DNA of 64,000 bases, from contig JAZGTN010000025.1 in the NCBI GenBank assembly GCA_037783415.1, positions 434,001 through 498,000 on the forward strand, in the 5' to 3' direction. This DNA is from Leptasterias polaris. Lineage: Eukaryota > Echinodermata > Asteroidea > Forcipulatida > Asteriidae. Below, in pieces: positions 33,059 through 43,492 of the stretch (position 1 is its first letter; each line of letters begins with the position of its first letter). The translations under genes and the position numbers were made by a program. Below the pieces are notes generated by a model. It made no database searches. It was not told the origin of the DNA and worked only from the letters and a program-made list of their open reading frames with translations.

Positions 33059-35597
33059 AATTTGATCTCAAGAACTGGAGACTGATTAGCCTTTTAAATG
33101 TGATTACAAACTGTTGGCCAAAGTTCTCACAAATAGGTTTTAAAAAGGCCATGCTTTTCATAATAGGTGACGAACAGACATGTGGTGTACGTACCGGGGA
33201 GAAACATTCACAACAACCTCACACTTTTGCGTGATAGCATAGATTATATTAATTGGAACAATAAGGAAGCAGCTATTTTAAGTATCGATCAGGAGAAGGT
33301 TTTCGATAGAAATAATTGGAATTATATGTTCACCATGCTTGAGAAAATGGGGATTCCCCCCAAATTCATTCAATGGATCAAGCTTTTATATAGTAATCCT
33401 GAGAGTTGCGTCATTGTAAATAACTTCATTGGCAGACCTTTCCAAATAAGTAGAGGTATCAGACAAGGGTGTCCCCTGTCTCCATTGTTATTATGCAGTC
33501 TGTGCAGAAGGTTTAGGAACTCTAATTAGAATCAATAATGGGTTGCATGTATTCAGTGTCCAGGTGGAACTGAATGTGTTAAAATTATCCAGCATGCCGA
33601 TGATGCCACGGTTTTTATTTCTAAAGAAAGTCACTTTCAAGTCATTACGGATGTTTTGTATAAATATTGTAAAGGTAGCGGATCTAAGGTAAACACAAGT
33701 AAAACCTTGGGTCTATTATGGCTTGGCAAATGGAAGAACAGAATGGACAAGCCGTGTGGCTTCAACTGGAACAATGATAAATTGAAAATTGTTGGTCTTC
33801 TTTTTGGAAACAATGTTACACCGGCTGACAACTGGGACCCCGGAATAAGCAAACTTAAATGCATGTTAAATAAATGTTTAGACAGCGGGACCTGACCCTG
33901 ACGGGCAAGGCCGTTGTTGTGAACGTCATGGTCGGAAGCAGACTAAATTATGTGGGTAACATTGTCTCTTGCCCGGAAGAGTGTTAAAGAAAATAGAAAA
34001 CATTATTTTTAGTTTTTACTGGTCAGGTAAACCGGACAAAATCAAGCGTGCCACTATCACCGGACCTCGATACATGGGAGGGACAGGTCTTTTGGACGTC
34101 AGGGTCAGGTTACGCAGTCTAAAACTGATGTGGTTGAGTAATTATATCAAAAGTAATGGTAAATGGAAATCCTTCTTTAACTATTGGATCGAGAAACCCG
34201 GCGAAAGCCATAATCTTGGTTGGTATGTGTTTGGTAAAACCAAGAAAAAGTCACTGCAGACCACTCCCTTTAATATGGACCTTTTTGCAGCCTACGAAAA
34301 ATCAGGGGGTGTTTTCAGACCAGAATTCACCTCAGTTTTGGAAGTAATGAATATCCCTCTCTGGCATAATTCAGTGGTTACGATTAATAAGGATACAGAT
34401 TTAGCGAGTCCTGTTTTAACAAAGAATAACATCATCAAATTTCAACATGTTGTTAAAAATAACAGACCAATTACCTTTAAGGAATTGAAGTGTAAAATTA
34501 ATCGTATCACTGCTGGACGCATAGCTAAACGTCTTGAACAAAACATCAATCCAGTCCTCTTCAAAGAAAAACGTTGTGGGCCTAAAAACCATCCAAGCAG
34601 CTGGCTGAAGTTCCAAATTGACCATGGGGATCAGGGTTTGGTACCTTTTTCTAAAATTACCACGAAATTAATGTACAAATCATTGAAGGTCAAAGAATTT
34701 GTTTTTCCAAAAGCACAGGAAAAGTGGGCCTCGATTTTAGGCCTCACTGATAAGTTCGACTGGGCCAATATTTGGACCAAATTATTAAAACATGAACAAT
34801 ATTATGGACGCCAAAGACAAGGACACCCTTTTTAGACTTTATCACAGGATTCTGCCAACCCGAGATAAACTTAAACGCATGAAAATCATAGATACAGTCG
34901 ACTGTCCTTTCTGTAAATCCGACACTGAAACTGTCGAACATTTGTTTCTATATTGTAATGAGGTGGTTGAACCCTGGTTATACGTCGAATTTTTAATTAG
35001 CAAACAAACTGGCTGCCGTTTCTTTTGTCTCAGTGATTGTATAAGAATTTTATGTATTAATTTGTCATTTGTATCTATGATAATTGTTGGCATGATGATC
35101 AATGTTATTTGGAGAATCCGGTGTGATCTGGTCTTCAATGAGGACAACGTTTTCACAAACACAAACATTATCAAGACCTACAAAGAAACTCTCAGATCAT
35201 TTCTACTAAGGGAGAGGAATAGGCTCCAAACAAGTAATTTTAACAAATTGTACAAATTCCTGTGTACTTTCAATGAAGACGAGAGTCCAAAATTTATGTT
35301 CTGATCAAAATCGAATTTTGTCACCTCTCAGTTACTGTCCTTTGTGTACGCCTTAATTTTAATCTTTTTACTTGTACTAGTTGCTTTTTCATGTTTTGAT
35401 CTTGCCTTTGTTTGATATGTAATATCAACTTTTGTTCATTGTCCTTTAGTTTCTAGTAACCTGTACTTGTGTACTGATCTATCAGTACTTGCTTTAATGT
35501 TCCATAGGAGATGTATATACTTGTAATTACTTGAGTTGAATAAACGGAGTCTATAAGAGCTCCACTCAAAAGGAAAAAAAGAAAAAATAATAATAAT
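33059..35597 (+). mobile_element. 5'-truncated LINE (L1/Tx1-like group), with 13 bp target duplication
   Basis: The copy starts within the reverse transcriptase (DLKNWRLISLLNV) and ends in an A-rich tail with AATAAT repeats after an AATAAACGGAG signal (35539). Both the truncation and the duplication are classic for LINEs. No endonuclease domain is present. Confidence 0.86.
33061..35304 (+). pseudogene. LINE reverse transcriptase with C-terminal zinc-finger region, frameshifted
   Basis: Recognisable blocks run across several frames. They are LKNWRLISLLN (33071), LSIDQEKVFDRNNW (33279-33320), ISRGIRQGCPLSPLL (33445-33490), a HADD catalytic-type box (about 33593-33604) and the thumb and connection region in the 288-codon frame 33969-34835. 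The frame 34792-35304 holds LPTRDKLKRM and a CCHC set (CPFC, then H and C in EHLFLYC) as in the zf-RVT domain. At least four frame breaks are present, so the copy is dead. Known LINEs of this type copy their RNA at a nicked target. Confidence 0.88.
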
Positions 35598-35895
35598 AAT
35601 AATTTAGGTAGTATTTTTCCTACGATGCTGCTGTTGACATTGCTTTATTTTACAGGCTAGTAGGCATGGTAGGGAGGCCGAGGTAGTAAAAACTAATACT
35701 TGACATGTTTTTACAATTAAAAGGATATTGTTGAGATGACACGGCAAGCAGGGATTGATCAAACTATACACATCTGCCATCTAGAATCTCGACAACCTCA
35801 TCAGACTCACTTCGACTACGAGTATGGCGGAAATAATCAAAGAGCGCCACCAATTGACAGAAAAGTGAAGAATGTTTTGGCGAAATATTGAAGGT

Positions 35896-36093
35896 CCAAA
35901 TCAATTGAAAAACAGGCGACGCGACGGCACGACGCGACGGACGACGGGCGACGCGACGGCACGACGCGACGGACGACGGCACGACGCGACGGACGACGGA
36001 CGACGCGACGGACGACGCGACGGACGACGCGACGGACGACGCGACGGCACGACGCGACGCATATCTGTCGCCTTTAGAACACCATACTTAACC
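35896..36093 (-). repeat. CGTCGCGTCGCC array, right inverted copy
   Basis: The reverse complement matches 31022-31145: TGTTTTTCAATTGATTTG, then the 12 bp array, then GCATATCTGTCGCCTTTAG and AACACCATAC at the outer end. Positions 35611-35895 between it and the LINE hold no identified gene. Confidence 0.87.
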
Positions 36094-36300
36094 ATTAAAT
36101 TTTGGGGTCAGCCGTGAACTCTCTAAGAATCCATTTGACACATTATTATTTGTAGTATCTATATAATTAAAATCGGTGCCAAGTTCCACCCCGCGGCGCT
36201 GCGAGATCCGACCGTCCGCTTGCGCACGGTGACCTCGCCCCCTCGAGGACGAGGTTGCGCTGGGCTGCCATCTTTTTTATTGGGTCGCCATCTTTTTTTT

Positions 36301-37018
36301 CTCACGTGTGATAACTTCTCACGAGTGATTGGTCCGTTATTTCCTCGGTCTTGGGTGTTCGCCGTAATTTCCCAGCTCTCTCGACAAGATTGTGTTAATG
36401 TTGTTTGTCTTCAGAAGATATTTGTTGCACGTTTTGTGGGTTTAAATGGTATTAAATAATTTATCAATAAATATCTACTGCATTTTGTGTCACCAAAAGT
36501 CCACGGTTTTAACGACCCATGAGTCTTTTCAGTGAACAATCAGAAGTAGCGCTGCGTGACTAAGGTAATTTCTCAAGGATGCACGCAATAAACAATTTGC
36601 ATGTTGGGATAACTGGTGCCCTCATTTTCCATCGAACAACGCTTTAGAAAGAGAGTGTGTACTAGCGACGATTTTCTCACGTGTGATTATTTCTCACGTT
36701 TGATTGGTCCGTTATTACCTCGGTCTTGGGTGTTCGCCACAATTTCCCAGCTCTCTCGAAAAGATTGTTTTAATGTTGTTTGTCTTCAGAAGATATTTGT
36801 TGCAAGTTTTGTGAGTTAAATGGTATTAAATAATTTATCAATTAATATCTACTGCATTTTATGTCACCGAAAGTCCACGGTTTTAACGACCCATGAGTCT
36901 TTTCAGTGAACAATCAGAAGTAGCGCTGCATGACTTAGGTAATTTCTCAAGGATGCACGCAATAAACAATTTGCATGTTGGGATAACTGGTGCCCTTATT
37001 TTCGATGAACAACGCTAT
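36301..37018 (+). repeat. Tandem duplication inside the Helitron, period 375 bp
   Basis: Two copies (36301-36646 and 36676-37018) share CTCACGTGTGAT, GTCTTGGGTGTTCGCC, TTTAACGACCCATGAGTC and GCATGTTGGGATAACTGG. They differ at scattered sites. A 145-codon frame begins in the second copy; it is not recognisable. Confidence 0.9.
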
Positions 37019-37352
37019 GTTTCTACCTGCGATTGTGTGCAACGGCAGCTGGATACCCGCGTTGGTCGGCCCTTGCGTGTTTCATACCCGTCAGGCATGT
37101 TTTTTTTTTTTTTTTTGCAGCGGAGCTTGCGTGAGGGTTTGTGGGTGTTGATTTTTGGAAAAATTTTGCATATTCAAAACATAAATTGGGGGGTTTTGCC
37201 AGTCTTAAAATTTGCGTTCGCTATTGCATTTGTGCATTCTGGGAAGTTTCGCTTGCAGGACACCGCTTACTGGGTTGGCACTGGTGTTCCAATGTCTCCC
37301 CGCGCCTATTATACTAATATAGCGAGATGACTGATTTAAAATGCAGCTCAAA

Positions 37353-37405
<53 letters not shown>

Positions 37406-37689
37406 GGGGTGGGTGGAGGGGGGGGGGGGGGGGGGAGTAATCCTAATTTCTACAGATACTGCATATTTTCTGTTAATGATGCTTTGTCTTCTTCCAGCTC
37501 ATTTCATTTTATTGGGCAGATGTGACCTCCTATGTCCCCTTTATAAATTTTCCTTATAGGCCCTACTTCTTTCATAAATTGACTGCTTACGTTAGGCCTA
37601 CTCATTGACTGAATAACAACATAATATTCACAAAGACAAGCATTGTCGAATATTAGTCGTTACCTGCATTTAGTGGTATGTAGGCCTAA

Positions 37690-38440
37690 ATACAACCAAT
37701 AATTTCCGAGCAATAAAGAAATAAAGAAACAAGGCATAAAGAAAGCAACAAATAACGACACAATGAAAGGGAAAATGGAAAAAAATAAAGCCTCCTCCAA
37801 ACAAGATAAATCAAGAAATCAAAGAGAGACAGAAAGGAACAAATAAAGGAAAACGAAAACACACAAATCATTTTTATTTTATTTTCGTTTCCTATTTAAA
37901 TCTTTAGACGTACGATGAATAAAATTTGAACAACAGGGTCTGTCAAGACAAAAACAAGTTTACAAAACTGTCATCAACAAAATGTGCAAAATCACACCCC
38001 TGTAATACTTAACATTATTATTGTATTATCAACCATTTACAAAATCTAGAAGAACGAAATACGGAAACAAACGCATGCCAAAATAATTTTAAAAACACAG
38101 AAATAGTGACATAGAAACATCGAAATCAACTGTAACATAGTGACATAAAAACATTACAAAATAAATGTCAATAGATATCAACAAACATATCAGAGATAAA
38201 TAATAGGCCCCCTGCAACTAAGGAAATAACGAAACTAAGACATAAACAAAATAAACAAATAAAAAGACAAACAGACCACTGAGTCAGAAAAACACATAAT
38301 AGGCCTAATTACAGAAACAATGAAATAGAATACTGAGAAAATACAAAGTTCACCACGGGCAAACACGGATATTCAGAAAGAGAAAATATAGAAACAAAGA
38401 CACATTTAAGAAATAAAGAAAAAAGGAAATCAAGTATTAT
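37690..38440. repeat. Purine/A-rich degenerate array
   Basis: The stretch consists of loosely repeated AGAAACAAAGACATAA-like words of about 10-14 bp. No gene. It lies within the Helitron. Confidence 0.6.
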
Positions 38441-38791
38441 ACATGAATTCAAACATTTGACAAATTTTAGGAGCACAGAAGCATATATTTCATGGCCTTT
38501 GTTGGATATTCAAAAAGTCTTGATATATCCAAAAACCTACATATCATGCCAAGCATGCATCATTGCATTTTTATATCCTTCCCAAATATTAAAACACACG
38601 TCCCAACTTATGCTTCGTAGTCGAGAAAAGGGGGCGAAAAGGGTGAGGGATGGCTACGCTTCGCCTTCGACCGCACTCAACACCTTTTGCATGCTCGACA
38701 TTTTATCATTAGGACATAACTACATTGCGTACAGATTTTAAATATATTTACCAAACCAATTCTGAAAGTTATAAACTCTGATATCCTCTCC

Positions 38792-39015
38792 AATAGACCC
38801 TTCCCATGAAATATGCTAATTACATTCACGCATGCGTACAGACCCTGCTGGTTGGCAAACGCCATAGAGTTGTGCACTAAGTAGACGCACAAGCGCGTCT
38901 GCGTCACGCCACCCGGGCCACACAAAAAAAGGCAATATTCCATCATTTTGCCAACCACCAGTGTAAGTGCGCACGCGTGAAGTGCAATTTAAATATTTCA
39001 TGGGAAGGGTCTATT
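38792..39015. mobile_element. MITE nested near the Helitron 3' end
   Basis: The ends are inverted repeats of about 60 bp: AATAGACCCTTCCCATGAAA at the left and TTTCATGGGAAGGGTCTATT at the right. Inner homology includes GGTTGGCAAA. Length 224 bp, non-coding. Confidence 0.87.
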
Positions 39016-39074
39016 ACCCCCACCCCCTTCCCCCATGCACCGTGGTCGCATTTTATGTGCAAGAATCGCGCCCA

Positions 39075-39111
39075 CCTAGCGGGTGCCGCGCGAAGCGCGG
39101 CATCCCGCTAG
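39075..39111 (+). other. Helitron 3' hairpin and CTAG end
   Basis: CTAGCGGGTGCCGCGC and GCGCGGCATCCCGCTAG pair around a GAA loop with one unpaired base. Similar tails without the left stem half occur at 16766-16793 and, inverted, near 21653-21680. Confidence 0.85.
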
Positions 39112-39239
39112 TTTCAATTAAATTTGTAGGTATTATATAACAGCTTAATCACAAGATGTTAAATAAACAATGATTATTTACAGTCATAAACCACGTAAAG
39201 TAATGCAGCACGATGCAAATTGTGTAGGGGGCCAACGTT

Positions 39240-40215
39240 AGTAATTTTTAAACAATCTATAAAAGAATACTCAAACCCTATGGGCCAGGTTAAGGTGACC
39301 ATGGGTGTGTAATTCCTTGGACCCTCCTCCTGTATGTAGTGGTGCCCGGCCCATGCCTTGTCTTGCCTTGTCTTGAGTGTCCTTACTGCACAAACCGCCG
39401 CCACTTGGCTACTTATAAACGTGCAGACCCTCATGCATGCAAGCTCCGGCCTACTTAAAATTTAATTTTTTCAAGGAGTGACTTAAAATTATAGGGCGTC
39501 AGGGGCTGATTTAACTTGTGGCGGGAGTGAGTTCCAGATCATTGGTTTTGTTCTCGGATACAAGGGGTAACGGTATCAGTCTTTGTTTGATGAGATGGTA
39601 TTATAATTTAGAGTCTGATTTTGCCGAGTTGTTGGTCTATTCCCTTGGTTGCAACGAAGATTACTAATGTTGGATGGAGTTATGGAGTGAGTTTCTTTGT
39701 AAAGACAGTGTGGTGCGGCATCTTTGAAGTGTATCCCATTTGAGGTCCTGTAGCATTTCAGTTACGCTATACTGGTCTTGCGGTAATCGCTTTTTACCGT
39801 AAGAACCAGTAGCGTAACTGGAATGCTACAGGACCTCAAATGGGATACATGGGGTCTGGACATGTGAAAATGACCATTAAAAACTTGGAGTAAATGCATT
39901 GATTAAGTGCATAACCCATGTACGGTATAGTATGTTCGCACGTAAAGTTATTAATTTTTCAAAAATCTATTTTAAAAAATATTAAAACCCCATGGGCCGG
40001 GTCAAGGTGACAATGGGCGTGTTCCTTGAACCCTCCTCTCCTATTTTTTATGTAGTGGCCCGGCCCATGGGGTCTGGGCATGTGAACAGTGCTTCATTAC
40101 AGTTTCATATGGTTTTGTGCATAAATGAAAGTTGAATGTCAAACGACTAACTGGTACTTGTTTGACATTCGAATGTCGAATATCGAACGTCAAACGAGAA
40201 ACCAACTTCACGTAG
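39240..40215 (-). repeat. GACCCGGCCCATGGGGTTTT array, right inverted copy
   Basis: This is the inverted partner of 14545-15400. It includes the outer GTTTGACATTCGA palindrome (40160-40200) and two or three of the units. A long hairpin (39730-39849) interrupts it. Positions 40216-40875 hold no identified feature. Confidence 0.82.
39730..39849. repeat. Long hairpin, arms of about 57 bp
   Basis: TGTATCCCATTTGAGGTCCT and its reverse complement lie at the two ends. The arms pair almost throughout around a short TTTTT-centred loop, with about three mismatches or single-base gaps. Confidence 0.9.
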
Positions 40216-40875
40216 GCCTATATCAATTTTCTGTATGCGCGCTGTCGATCGTTCATACATGTACATTTACATATTATGTACACTTACATACAAGTCCGTG
40301 TACATGTATCCACACGTGTTATTCGTGTAGAGTAGACCCTCCAGTTAAGAAAAACATTATGTGCATCCTTCGTCAGTTTTCGTCCGTTCAACTTGGGAGC
40401 TGTGCCTTTATGAACAAACATAGTATGCTGAATAAAAAATAATGAAAACGGCTCAAGTTTCAAAGAAAATAAGATTTGTCTTCCATTTCCACAAACACAT
40501 GCAGCGTATTGAGCTGAATACGACAATGGTCTAATATACCACCTATATAACTCTATCATTCTCTCCCGACACCGTGACAGTTACAAAAACACTGACCGAA
40601 TATTATTTCCTTGTTTTGAAGTTGAATGACCAATTTATCAAATTAACCATTGATTAAACAGGGTTAAGTTTCAATGCTGATCATTGCTGAAAACTTCTCA
40701 AAGGAATATCCTAAGTTCTTTAAAATGGTTAGGCCCCCTATATATAGTATATTTTAAGAATTTAAATAAATCTGTAAACAAAAATTGATTGAAACAAATA
40801 AAAATATACATAAATTAGTATTTATACAAGCCTCGCCCCTCCTTCTCTCCTTCGGCCTTTCGTGGGAGACACCTT

Positions 40876-41013
40876 GGGCCTTTCTCAAACCTCGGCTTGG
40901 GCTCCGTCTCCGGCTTGGGTTCCGTTATAAATTTCTGCTACAGCGTGTATTTACACCCGGGGGTTCGAACATCAGACGGAGCCGGAGCCCAAGCCGAGGT
41001 TTGAGAAAGGCCC
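40876..41013. repeat. Fold-back repeat, 31 bp perfect arms
   Basis: GGGCCTTTCTCAAACCTCGG at 40876 has its exact reverse complement ending at 41013; the perfect arms are 31 bp. The 76 bp between them are unique. A small MITE is likely. Nothing is recognised in 41014-41730 or 41775-42385. Confidence 0.9.
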
Positions 41014-41735
41014 CTGGACTGGACGTCATAGTTGGGGCTCTTTTCAGGCCAACGAAATAGCGCCCTCTTGTTCGGGTGATAGAAGTGGGCGTGGTTTCAG
41101 GCTTGGATCCACTTGACTTTTTTTTCAACCTAGCTCCAAATTACAACTGTGTTGTAATGAGATAAACAAACATAAAAGCAAACAAACAAACAAACAAAAA
41201 ACACCACGAAAAACAAGCAAACAAACACCATAACAAACAAAAACACATAAAATTGGTATAACAGATAATCTCGAATGAAATCATCACCAGTCACTGCAGC
41301 TGATCTCGTGAAAAACTAGGTCATCTGTGTTATCCTTTTACATTCCCCTCGACCAACCACCCCATAAAATCGGGAGGAGAGATATTTGGCTTGTTCTTCT
41401 TTTGGGGGTTACATATCTGCTTGCAGATAAACGGTCATGCCTGGTTACATAAATCATCAGAGGGCGCTAATTCGTTAGACCTGCGTCGTCTTGATGAGGG
41501 CGAGCAACAGGAAAAAATTTTCAGGGAGTCGATCACTAGAAAACTTGTGAGACAATAGTAGTAAGCAGTCCGACTAGACACATGGGATTTATTTTCCCGC
41601 CTTCAACTTGTGTACTGGTTCTCAAAATCTGCATTATAAATTCCAAATGAAGACTGCACATCATTTGCCACAAAAAGGTTGGGGGAGAGAAAAGGGTCTG
41701 AAATTCAAGCAGTGCATCTCGAGCTCCCCATGGGA

Positions 41736-41772
41736 AATTACCATAGAGAAAGGACCTTTCTCTATGGTAATT
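41736..41772. repeat. Perfect palindrome, 18 bp stem
   Basis: AATTACCATAGAGAAAGG and its exact reverse complement are separated by one A. It could extrude as a cruciform. Confidence 0.92.
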
Positions 41773-42784
41773 ACTAAGTAATAAGCCATGTGCGCAACAA
41801 AAGGCAGCAAGTTTGCCCGTCCCAAGTTTAGTCTCGTAAATTATAACTGATTACTCACATCGGCTCGGTTTCACGTTATTGTTTATTGTATGACAGTAAA
41901 TTGAGAGGCGAAGGCCTGTGACTTTTCATTAGCGAGGCAGCCGAGGCTTCATTCCAAGTGCAAGCCGTTATCCGTCTTTGCATCGGTGGGCTATACCCCA
42001 GACGACAGCGCAGCTCGCTCTTAGCTTTGCCGTAGGCCTACGTGGTCAAAAATGTATACAATAAATCATCTTTCTTTTCATAATGAGCCGGCTAAAAAAA
42101 AACACATCCAGGAGTAAATCATTTTTGTTCAGTCATTATTATAGAGATTGGCGAGTGATAAAAAATATACATATTTAAGCCTCTTTAAGAGCGAATGGCA
42201 TAAGAGTTTGTTTTAAGTAACAGTAACAGCAAGAGTAACTCTGATTTCAAACTCGGTTTGGTGGGGCTCGCAGCCTTAGTTGGCAGCTCACCTAAGAAGG
42301 AAAACTCTGATTTCAAACCCCAATTTTGGTTCAAAGAAAGAGCAGTTCTGCTTTCACGGTGTCTACCGTCGCCTTTTGAGGCATAGACTACAGCTGAGCA
42401 TCTCCAACGCATCTGCTCCTGCGGCCATGTAGTACAACTGGTTAGGCGTGACTCGTGTCTAGGGACACTCATACCATCTGGTGGGGTGGAACGATGGGCG
42501 GAAGAGGGTTAACACCCCAACGGTCGAGTCGGCCTGCAGTACGGCGCCCCTATAGGCTAGTACAGCATTGTAAAGCAAGATGACACACAACATTATATCA
42601 AATCCTATACAGCTTTATAAGAATTATACAGCGGCTGGAGTCCGCAGGAGATTCAGCAGCTGACCAAGATCCTGGCCCTTCAGGGCATTATGACGACGGG
42701 TCCTTAAACCCCGTGGGGAGGGATCCGTCTGACTACAGAGTCAAGGCCACTGCGCCCCTTCTTAAAGGCAAGAAGTTGATAATA

Positions 42785-43492
42785 TAATCAACTTTCAACG
42801 CTTTCACCATCAGAGAAGAATCAAGGTGTGAGGAACTGGCGGGACGAAGTCGGAACTGCGGAATTGACATTCTGGGGATCCAGGAACATCGTCATGTCCA
42901 TGAATTCGAGGAGGTCGGGTTCAAAGAGGTGGAGGGGATGAAGCGCTCTGCGGAGTGTCTTACATAGTCAGCCCACGTATACTTGTTGCCGAGTTTGATG
43001 GTAAACCCTGTCGATCACCACTGTATAGTGGTCTACTCACCACACAACAGCAGCGATGAGGCTGAAGTTGAGCAGCTTTACAAGGACCTCCGAGCAAAGA
43101 TTGGACAGGTTCCACTTCACAACTTTCTGGCCGTACTTCGCGATTTTAACGCCCGTCTCGGCCCAGAAGACGTCTGCTATACCTACCACACTGAGGAGTC
43201 TAACAGAAGTGGCCAAAACCTAGTCAATCTTCTACAAGAGCAGGACCTCATAGCAGCCAACAACCAATTTCAGAAACGACGAGGAAAACTCTGGACATTC
43301 CAAGACAGGGCTACAGAAGCCAAGCGCCAGATCGATTACATCCTCATCATGCGTAAATGGCGCAACAGTGTTCTCAATGCTGAAGCATACAGCAGCTTCA
43401 AGACTGTCAAATCAGACCACCGAGTAGTGTCTATGCGAGTGAGGCTTATGCTTGAGACAACCAAAGAAAACCAGCCCCAAAGAGAAGATTGA
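42785..43492 (+). pseudogene. LINE APE-type endonuclease
   Basis: The N-terminal part (TFNAFTIREESRCEELAG, GIDILGIQEHRHVH) lies in a frame broken before 42983; the rest is the 169-codon frame 42983-43492. Visible motifs are QEHR (about 42880), DFNARLG (43141), QIDYILI (43327) and SDHR (43411), which correspond to the metal-binding and catalytic blocks of APE endonucleases. Such enzymes nick the target DNA to prime reverse transcription. Confidence 0.87.

Larger units (their letters stand above)
36158..39111 (+). mobile_element. Non-autonomous Helitron
   Basis: The 5' end is A|TCTATATAATTAAAAT and the 3' end is CCCGCTAG|T, preceded by a hairpin (GCCGCGC, GAA loop, GCGCGGC; extended imperfectly to 16 bp at 39075-39111). 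Insertion between A and T, a 5' TC and a 3' CTAG after a hairpin are the hallmarks of Helitrons, which move by rolling-circle replication. No Rep or helicase frame is present. The inside holds a tandem duplication, a G tract at 37350-37436, an A-rich stretch (37690-38440) and a nested MITE. Confidence 0.85.

Noticed and set aside
36893..37330. 145-codon frame inside the Helitron
   Set aside because: It starts in a duplicated segment, runs through a poly-T tract and has no recognisable motif.
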